DNA of 64,000 nucleotides from assembly GCA_037179385.1 (NCBI GenBank), contig CM074179.1:71323683-71387682 (forward strand). Reading direction: 5' to 3'. The notes beneath the pieces were generated by a model. It searched no databases, was not told the DNA's origin, and worked only from the letters and a program-made list of their open reading frames with translations. This stretch comes from Holothuria scabra (lineage: Eukaryota > Echinodermata > Holothuroidea > Aspidochirotida > Holothuriidae). Of this stretch, positions 58,152 through 64,000 are shown piece after piece. Each line of letters starts with the position of its first letter. The stretch's first letter is position 1. Both the position numbers and the translations under genes were made by a program.

Positions 58152-58209
58152 ACCATAACAGGGTCAGCATAACAGGGTCAGCATAATAGCGTCAGCATAA
58201 CAGCGTCAC
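58152..58209 (+). repeat. 14-bp minisatellite, four units
   Basis: CATAACAGGGTCAG repeats about four times with minor variants (CATAATAGCGTCAG, CATAACAGCGTCAC). It is a simple tandem array with no evident role. Confidence 0.85.
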
Positions 58210-59063
58210 TAAAGTAGCCTTCAATCTCCCCCTGTAAGAATGAAGAGAATACTAAATGGTTAAAAATTCACTGTTGAGTGTAATGAGTACATTCTCTAAG
58301 AAGAACATGGAAAGAGTTTGAAAGAATTTTCCAATATGAAGAAAAAATTTCATTTCATTTTAATCAATACTTCAAGATGTCAAAGAGGCCACACTTTCAC
58401 ATCTTTCGAACTAATTTGACTGCTTTCAACTGGAAAAGGATATTCAACTATTCAAATATGCCTCTTGAATACTTTAATTAAGATTATCAAAAGCCAAAGG
58501 CTTCTAGGCTTACAATAGTCTCTTAAATACGCGAGCATGACACTGCCATCCTAATTTATCCCTCCCCACGCAACACACTTTCTGAAACTTGCTATGGAAA
58601 TGAATGGGGACTGCATGCGCTTTACCAGTTTACGCGACTTCACAATGATACCCGTACGGTGTTCTGTGGGAAACAAATATTTCGAAAGCTACACTACATT
58701 TTTGGAAGTTGCAATGATCAAAGTGGTTTAAGCCTGCTTTAAAGAGCCGATGAAATGAGCATTAACAGCTATCTGACCTGATTCTCCCAACCAATCTAAC
58801 ACCACAAATCAAAAAAACGCCAAAAAATATCAACCGAGTCAGGAGAATTTACAAAAAGAAAATGGTCACTGGCACACCAGATTCTCCCAAAAGTGAAAGT
58901 GCATCGACCTTTGGGATGACATCATCACAGGAACACATGTTCGATGTCTATTCAATAAACAACGATCAGCTTTGCTGAGTATGCTTTGTAATCATTAGGT
59001 AAATGCAGAGTTAACCATATGCATCAAACTTATTTGAAGAGTTTCTTTTTCATTTCAACGGAA

Positions 59064-59444
59064 ATGCCTGATTGGTGTGTCGTAGGAAATTGTAGTAATA
59101 CTATGAAGGATGGTGTCACTTTGCATAAGTTTCCTAAAGACGAGAAAACGAAGCGACTTTGGACACGGTTTGTTCAAAACACAAGGTCCGATTTCAAACA
59201 GTCAGAATGGAGTGTCATATGCAGTGCACATTTCACTCCGGATTGCTACGATCCATCCGTAGCCATCAAAGAAAGTCTTGGACTTCCATGCCCAATCAAA
59301 GAAATATTTCCAGGGAGGTTTCCCACCATCAAAGGAACACCGAAGACCAAGGAAAGGCCTGAAAGGATGCAATCAAACGAGACAGTCGATCCCGCAGAAC
59401 CAATACTAACTGTCGTTAGTATTGTACTAACGTTAGGATTCTGA
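59064..59444 (+). CDS. THAP zinc-finger domain protein, N-terminal exon or short gene
   Basis: The protein starts MPDWCVVGNCSN, has the conserved LHKFP and LWTRFVQ blocks, then SVICSAHF and IFPGRFPTI. That is the THAP C2CH finger (C-x4-C...C-x2-H) with its essential tryptophan, proline and closing aromatic box, filling residues 1 to about 90. THAP domains bind DNA in transcription regulators and in P-element-type transposases. The upstream in-frame ATG at 59019 is less likely than 59064, where MP-x-x-C matches the family start. The remaining 35 residues are low complexity. A possible donor GTTAGT at 59415 suggests the frame continues elsewhere by splicing. Confidence 0.75.
   Translation: MPDWCVVGNCSNTMKDGVTLHKFPKDEKTKRLWTRFVQNTRSDFKQSEWSVICSAHFTPDCYDPSVAIKESLGLPCPIKEIFPGRFPTIKGTPKTKERPERMQSNETVDPAEPILTVVSIVLTLGF
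59401..59424. repeat. Perfect 10-bp-stem hairpin at the end of the THAP frame
   Basis: CAATACTAAC, loop TGTC and GTTAGTATTG form a perfect stem. It overlaps the possible splice donor at 59415, so it may matter for splicing, or it may be chance. Confidence 0.5.
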
Positions 59445-59612
59445 AACATACTAAAAACGATGTCAGCATGATTCCAAACTGAGAAGTAACGTTTCAACTT
59501 TCTGTCAGTCGCTAATATGTCGGGATTTTTCATTGCAATAATGCGCCTATAAGTCGTTCTTCTGATAATGTACTGTAAACAGTAAAAGAGCGACCAGTTA
59601 CAGTGCAAAAGC

Positions 59613-59870
59613 TTACCAGGCTACATTATCTCGCTGGGCTGCTCTAGCAGCACCCTCTCCGCCATCCTTGTGTGCAGGATCATATACAACCGGCTCTGCT
59701 TCTTCAGCCAAGGCCTCAAATTGATATGGCAGAATTCCCTGCACAGGCTCTTCATTTTCCCTTTCTTGTACGTCCTCATACTGAAGAAATTCGTCTTCAT
59801 GGAAACTTGAAGAAGATCCGGATAAATTTAAGTCCATATCTTCAGAATCTGATAAATTAGGAGATGCCAT
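59613..59870 (-). CDS. First exon of a P2X7-C-terminal-domain-like protein
   Basis: The minus-strand frame begins MASPNLSDSEDMDLNLSG, is acidic and serine-rich, and then reads EEPVQGILPYQFEALAEEAE. It ends at RDNVAW before GTAAGC. PYQFEP-type followed by an R-x-N-x-x-W junction is the wording that precedes the Cys-rich (CxCGxC) P2X7 C-terminal domain in many invertebrate and fish proteins annotated as P2X7-like, which lack the channel part. The GTAAGC donor falls where W would be completed by the next exon. The expected Cys-rich exon was not found further left in the window. The assignment rests on motif recognition from memory. Confidence 0.55.
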   Translation of the reverse strand: MASPNLSDSEDMDLNLSGSSSSFHEDEFLQYEDVQERENEEPVQGILPYQFEALAEEAEPVVYDPAHKDGGEGAARAAQRDNVAW

Positions 59871-59957
59871 CTTTGGTTGTCTGCAGGTAGTAACGCGTAC
59901 GTAGTCAGTGTGATTATGAGACGAAGAATTCTAGCTTTGGCCTGAGCGTTCCTGAGA

Positions 59958-59965
59958 TGACGTCA
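59958..59965. promoter_or_regulatory. CRE palindrome TGACGTCA upstream of the P2X7C-like exon
   Basis: TGACGTCA is a perfect cAMP-response element core (CREB/ATF site). It lies about 90 bases upstream of the start codon at 59870 of the minus-strand gene, in a typical promoter-proximal position. The site is seen directly; its use is inferred. Confidence 0.5.
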
Positions 59966-60329
59966 TTGTGCAGTCGATTTTAGCTTTGGGTTTTTGAACT
60001 CAGTGGTGTTGGAGGAAAGGTGTCTACCTGTGAAAAAGTCCCTGAGACCCATGCACATGGGAATTGATCGGCAAAATTTGTTTATTTTGTGTTTCTTATA
60101 TATTTCAGCCATAACATGTGCCGCCTTTGGCACCGTATTTCATAGGCTCTTTAAATTTTTTGACCTTTCAAGAGACATCAAATGATCAAGTTAGTAGAGT
60201 TAGATGGAGTTTAAGGGCCCATTGCTCGACGATCTAAAACAGCTGCAATATTTGAGTTAGGTCTGAGCAAAGAAAGTTGTGACTGCTTGTCAGTGATTTC
60301 AAAAAGAACCATGATTCCAAAAGTGAAAT

Positions 60330-60540
60330 CTGTCATGATTGGTGAAGGTCAAGAGTCATCTCAGATCACAAGGGGTCGGACTGAAAAACTTTTTGACACA
60401 GTTGTTTAAGGTAAAAAGGACAGATTTCAAATCAATTTGTATTTGGTTAAGGTCAAAGGTCATCAAGGTCACAGGAGGTCAACCACTGAAAATGTTATCT
60501 AGAAAATCTTGTAAGCAAGATAGTAATAGGTATTAGATTT
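60330..60540 (+). repeat. Diverged satellite unit with perfect DR1
   Basis: Words GGTCAAGAGTCATC, AGGTCAAAGGTCA (60450-60462) and AAGGTCACAGGAGGTCAACC recall the 46-kb satellite. Three further AGGTCA-like half-sites follow the perfect DR1. Confidence 0.6.
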
Positions 60541-61720
60541 TTATCTCACCTGGTTTTGCATCAAATCAGCTTACACACCCAAATACCTTAGAAATTTGGC
60601 CTTTGCTTTCATTCAGTAATGCCTCCATGGGGTTGTACACAGATTTTGGATCATTTGAAGTTTTAAGAGGGCAATAACTGAAATTTGTGATTTCAGTGGG
60701 CACAGGTCACACTGCATTTAATTGGTCTCTATACCAGTGGATGCATTGCATGAATCATGTCTCTTTTACAGTACGGCTGCTCTCTCAGTGAGGTAACCTA
60801 ATCCTCATTCTATTATCACACCCCATTAATCACTTGTTTTCTGCTTAACTGCTCAATAAACCCTGTTTTCTGTATAGAGAGAGCAAACATGGCAAAGGGT
60901 AGATTGTTTTACAGTAGCAAGTTTTATTTGGGAGCAGGTAAAAATAACTTATGAGAGAAGTACAAGGGAGTGCTTTTTCTCTCTTTGACCACATTATTGG
61001 TGGTAATATCAAGTTTGATTACAAGCAAAAATACATGTTGAAATGAGGAAATTTTTTTGAAAGATCACCAAGTATTATGCCAGTTGAATGGAAGTAAGGG
61101 CTCAAAAAAAAATTTTATCTTTGATTTCATGGAATATTATTACTAAAAGTACCCCTTGTGAAGATATTACAAACATTGGGTATGAGCTTTTGCTAAGCTC
61201 TAGTTTGGAGGTCAATTTATCAGCTTTTCTAGTGGCCATACAATTCTTGTAATATCCAGCAAGGAACCACAGTGCCCATTGGGCCCTTAATTGTTAAGTG
61301 TTGGGTTGACCTCGAAATGTTGAAATACACTTAGAAACCACTATTTGCTGCCATACGATACCATTAAAAGCCCCAGTTTCATTGACCATTTATTTTTTAT
61401 ACATCAAGAATGGCGGACATAACTAATTCAACGTTAATTCAACGTTATGAGGGTCAGGAAGCCTTTTGGCTCATCGTGGACCCTATGCCAGAGTGAGCGT
61501 GGATGAACACTGGCGAACTTCGCCTTCTCTTTTCGACTAGTGCTCAGAGGTAACGAGGCAGGCGTGTACTAATAGCTCCCAATCCTGCTCCCGGGACCGC
61601 CATTTAACGTCCCCATCCGACGGACGTGAGCGTATCCCCAGTCTTTCGCCACTTTCCCAAAGGCTGGAGGGGGTGGAGGTTATACTTGCTCTGCACCACT
61701 GCTCAACAGCTGAACTGAGC
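60541..61720. other. Spacer; doubled ATTCAACGTT near 61427-61447
   Basis: The stretch holds no recognised gene. A 90-codon minus frame at 61537-61809 has no domain I recognise and runs through a short minisatellite, so I do not call it. Confidence 0.3.
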
Positions 61721-61723
61721 AAG

Positions 61724-61787
61724 CGGACAACTTCCTGAGTCGGACAACTTCCTGAAACGGACAACTTCCTGAAACGGACAACCAAAT
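61724..61787 (+). repeat. 19-bp minisatellite, CGGACAACTTCCTGAAA units
   Basis: Three and a half units of CGGACAACTTCCTGAAA/GT repeat head to tail. The core ACAACTTCC vaguely recalls the ACAACTCG units at 27128-27320, but I do not think they are the same family. Confidence 0.8.
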
Positions 61788-62968
61788 ACCCAATTTTGTA
61801 ATTCACCAATTTTAAACCCCCTCAGCATCACTGTGAACAGCTATGCTGAACAAGTTAATTTTTAGACCCCGGAAAATTTCCAAGTGGTTCCACCGGGATA
61901 GTACGCTCAAACCACCGAGCCATCTCCACCCACAACTATGGCATCATCAGGGGAACTCCGAAAAATCATGTCCATCAGCATAACATACTTAGTTTAAACA
62001 CATGGGACTATCTTTTGTAGTAACATTCTGCTATATATTCTTTTCGTGTGACTTAATTCACTCAAAAAATTAGCTGTTTGTGCAAATGGTGAAGCACCAA
62101 AGTTTACCAATATAACTCACTGAGGGACACCAAAATTCTGCGAATTATGAATGATGCCTTGACAATGTTTATTTTGATTATTTTTTCCAGATGTGCTAAG
62201 TACTGTACTGTCTAATAGAATTTGACCAGTAATTCTTACATAATTTTGAACTTTAGCCACCTGAGAGTGACCACATTTGTTAAAATGATGGAAAGCACAT
62301 TAGGGGACACCAGAAGTTATGTTGATCACTTAAATTCCTGTAGTTTCCTATGTTCCCATTTGAAAAGATTGGTGAAATGTTAATGTTGATATTTTGGCAA
62401 TGTTGGCTACTGGTACCCTTACCACCAGAAATGAACAAAAAAATTCAGTCTTTGATGATAATATTTTCCAGGTAAATCAAATTGCTATGATTGTATATCA
62501 CAGTGGCTACCAAAAATTCATGGTGGGACACTGAAGCAAAATAATCAGTTTTCTAGAATATACTTGAATGTTGAAAGTTCAGTGTGTGTATCATAAGATA
62601 GCCATGTACTGTACTGTAGGTACAGTAAGGTACTGTATAATACTTAAATACCTGGGTTTGTTGTACTGGGTGTCTTTGAAATTTGGAACAACATTGGCAA
62701 AGTCACTACAAATCCCATTGAACCACTTATAAATAAATTGAGCCAAATACTGCAGGAAGCTCTCAACAACTTGTACAAATTCATGTAATTTGCATCATTC
62801 CTCACAGTAAATAGCTTTAATATTACTACAGTATACAGTACCTGCGGTAAAATAATTTGCTACTTTTAAATTAATTTTAAAGGTGTAGGCCTAATCCATT
62901 GGACTTGTTCAGTTACAGCTGTGTGCCAATGTCTGTGCTGCATGCAGTTTGGTATACAATTCAATTAA
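61788..62968. other. Spacer without recognised genes
   Basis: GATGGCTCGGTGG-like wording at about 61885-61935 (minus strand) resembles a tRNA A box, but no B box follows, so I do not call an RNA gene. TACTGTA/TACAGTA words are dense at about 62605-62645. Nothing else is supported. Confidence 0.3.
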
Positions 62969-63887
62969 AGCAGCTTATGCTGTTATTTTTACATTTCCAG
63001 TGTTCATCAAATGTATGGGCTGTACTCCATACAAATGTAAAAAGCTATAAAAACTAACGTACTTTAGTCTTTTCTCCGAAAATGAGCCCAAATTCGAAAA
63101 AATTCGAAAAGATTTCAACGGTTTCCAAACGCTATTCTGCCTTATTATCTTGCTGTAGCTCCGCTCAATGAATTTGATGCATATTCAGAAGGTCATTTTG
63201 AGAAGGAGTCAAGCAAAACGTAAACAAAACAGACAGTGAAATTTCGTTCAATTGATACATACTTTATTTAAACGGCCTTTAGGTGTCCAATTTGCACATC
63301 GCATCAAACCGGCTGCGCAATTCGTTCGTTTCATTTGTGAACCCAGATTCAGTGACAAATTCGTACTCACTTGTTTCGGCTCCATCGTTCAGTTTTTAAT
63401 TTTGTCGCTGATTGTGCTATTTGAATCTGTCCCAAGTTTCAAGATAATGTTCATTTTCTCTTTGATTTGATGGTGTGGCTTGGCATTCAAAAACATAACA
63501 TGGGTTACATACGTGTGAAACTAACTGTCATTCTGTGTTGGGCCCGAACGGTTGTGAAAGGACTCCTGTAATGCATGTACACAACATGTGTGATATATTG
63601 GCAATACGTACATCGTTGTGTCAAAGGGTAGGCATAATTTTACGTCATTCATTTCTTGCATTGTGATTGGTCAAATTGAGATAAGAGCCTGTTGTCTTTG
63701 CATAAGAGTTTAGCCGAAAAAAGTAGATGAAGTTTTTTTCTATTGTAATTAGCGCTCTAATTAGTGAAATTTCACCGGAAAAAAACCTGGCGTGAAAGAT
63801 TTCTATCGGGTTGGTATCAAATGGAAGAGCAAGATTGAAGATTAACGATGAAGGTTATTTTTTTTCCATCAAACAGCATAAGCTGCT
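62969..63887. mobile_element. TTAA-flanked DNA transposon, 919 bp, Kolobok/piggyBac-type
   Basis: Perfect 16-base inverted ends AGCAGCTTATGCTGTT (62969-62984 and 63872-63887) are each bordered outside by TTAA (62965-62968 and 63888-63891). A TTAA target duplication is characteristic of piggyBac and Kolobok elements, and TTAAAG-type starts recall Kolobok-like T2 MITEs. No transposase frame is present. Confidence 0.75.
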
Positions 63888-64000
63888 TTAAATCATTCAA
63901 TATCCTGTACACTACAGGTCTGTACCTCAGTACTTTACATGCAACTACAGCATAGTATGCTACTTAAGTTGTTGTATGCAGTAGTATTACTATTCACAGC

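Noticed and set aside
59994..60185. Possible exon after TATATTTCAG at about 60108
   Set aside because: The acceptor is plausible, but the frame has no recognisable domain and no donor, and nothing links it to the Ig or THAP genes.
61537..61809. A 90-codon minus-strand frame
   Set aside because: Part of it is the translated 19-bp minisatellite and the rest matches no family I know.
61880..61935. A-box-like GATGGCTCGGTGG wording suggesting a tRNA or SINE
   Set aside because: No B box or foldable T arm follows at the required spacing.
1..64000. Search for bacterial-style features such as operons, ribosome binding sites and riboswitches
   Set aside because: Intron-bearing exons, LINEs and hAT MITEs show the DNA is eukaryotic nuclear, so such features are not expected and none were called.

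Overview
The window is eukaryotic DNA, with no operons and no bacterial gene density. It holds intron-bearing gene fragments, a CR1-type LINE with an esterase ORF1, an L1/Tx1-type LINE, many hAT-type DNA transposons, and AT-rich spacer dotted with palindromic words such as TAGGCCTA and TACTGTAC. Together with THAP and P2X7-C-terminal-domain reading frames and an immunoglobulin-domain exon, this suggests a marine invertebrate deuterostome. An echinoderm, perhaps a sea cucumber, is my guess; the species cannot be fixed from the sequence alone.

Layout. 0-5 kb: gag and 3' LTR remnant of an LTR retrotransposon (minus strand), a 1.6-kb hAT element with near-perfect 8-bp target-site duplications (986-2595), a diverged tandem duplication and a second hAT-like element. 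5-9.5 kb: a tRNA-like/SINE sequence and an almost complete but frameshifted CR1-type LINE on the minus strand (SGNH esterase ORF1, APE endonuclease, reverse transcriptase, microsatellite tail). 10.8-16.5 kb: a 483-bp LTR followed by a primer-binding-like site, then an L1/Tx1-type LINE with decayed ORF1 and ORF2. 17-31 kb: spacer with a foldback, an LTR relative, nested tandem duplications, a 320-bp AGTC microsatellite, a duplicated 0.4-kb segment, a LINE fragment abutting a hAT-like element, and a 186-bp hAT MITE.

32.1-45.1 kb is the most striking part: a nest of transposons inside one outer hAT-type element (32145-45113, 12,969 bp) with exact 8-bp duplications GTATAAAG. Inside it sit a Tc1/mariner-like bounded segment, a hAT MITE, a 5-bp-duplication element, a LINE fragment split by a 3.8-kb hAT element with exact duplications ATCATATG, and inside that another 5-bp-duplication element. 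A 1.1-kb inverted relative of the outer element lies at 47837-48953 and serves as an empty-site reference.

46-64 kb is the most gene-like part. A tandem satellite carries a nuclear-receptor DR1 motif. A signal-peptide exon (53785-53860) and a phase-matched Ig-like exon (57121-57435) form the start of a host surface or secreted protein gene whose intron holds two MITE-like elements. A THAP zinc-finger reading frame (59064-59444, plus) faces a P2X7-C-terminal-domain first exon (59613-59870, minus) with a CRE palindrome upstream. A TTAA-flanked transposon closes the window. No complete, intact host gene is present; the coding material is exons or decayed transposon frames.
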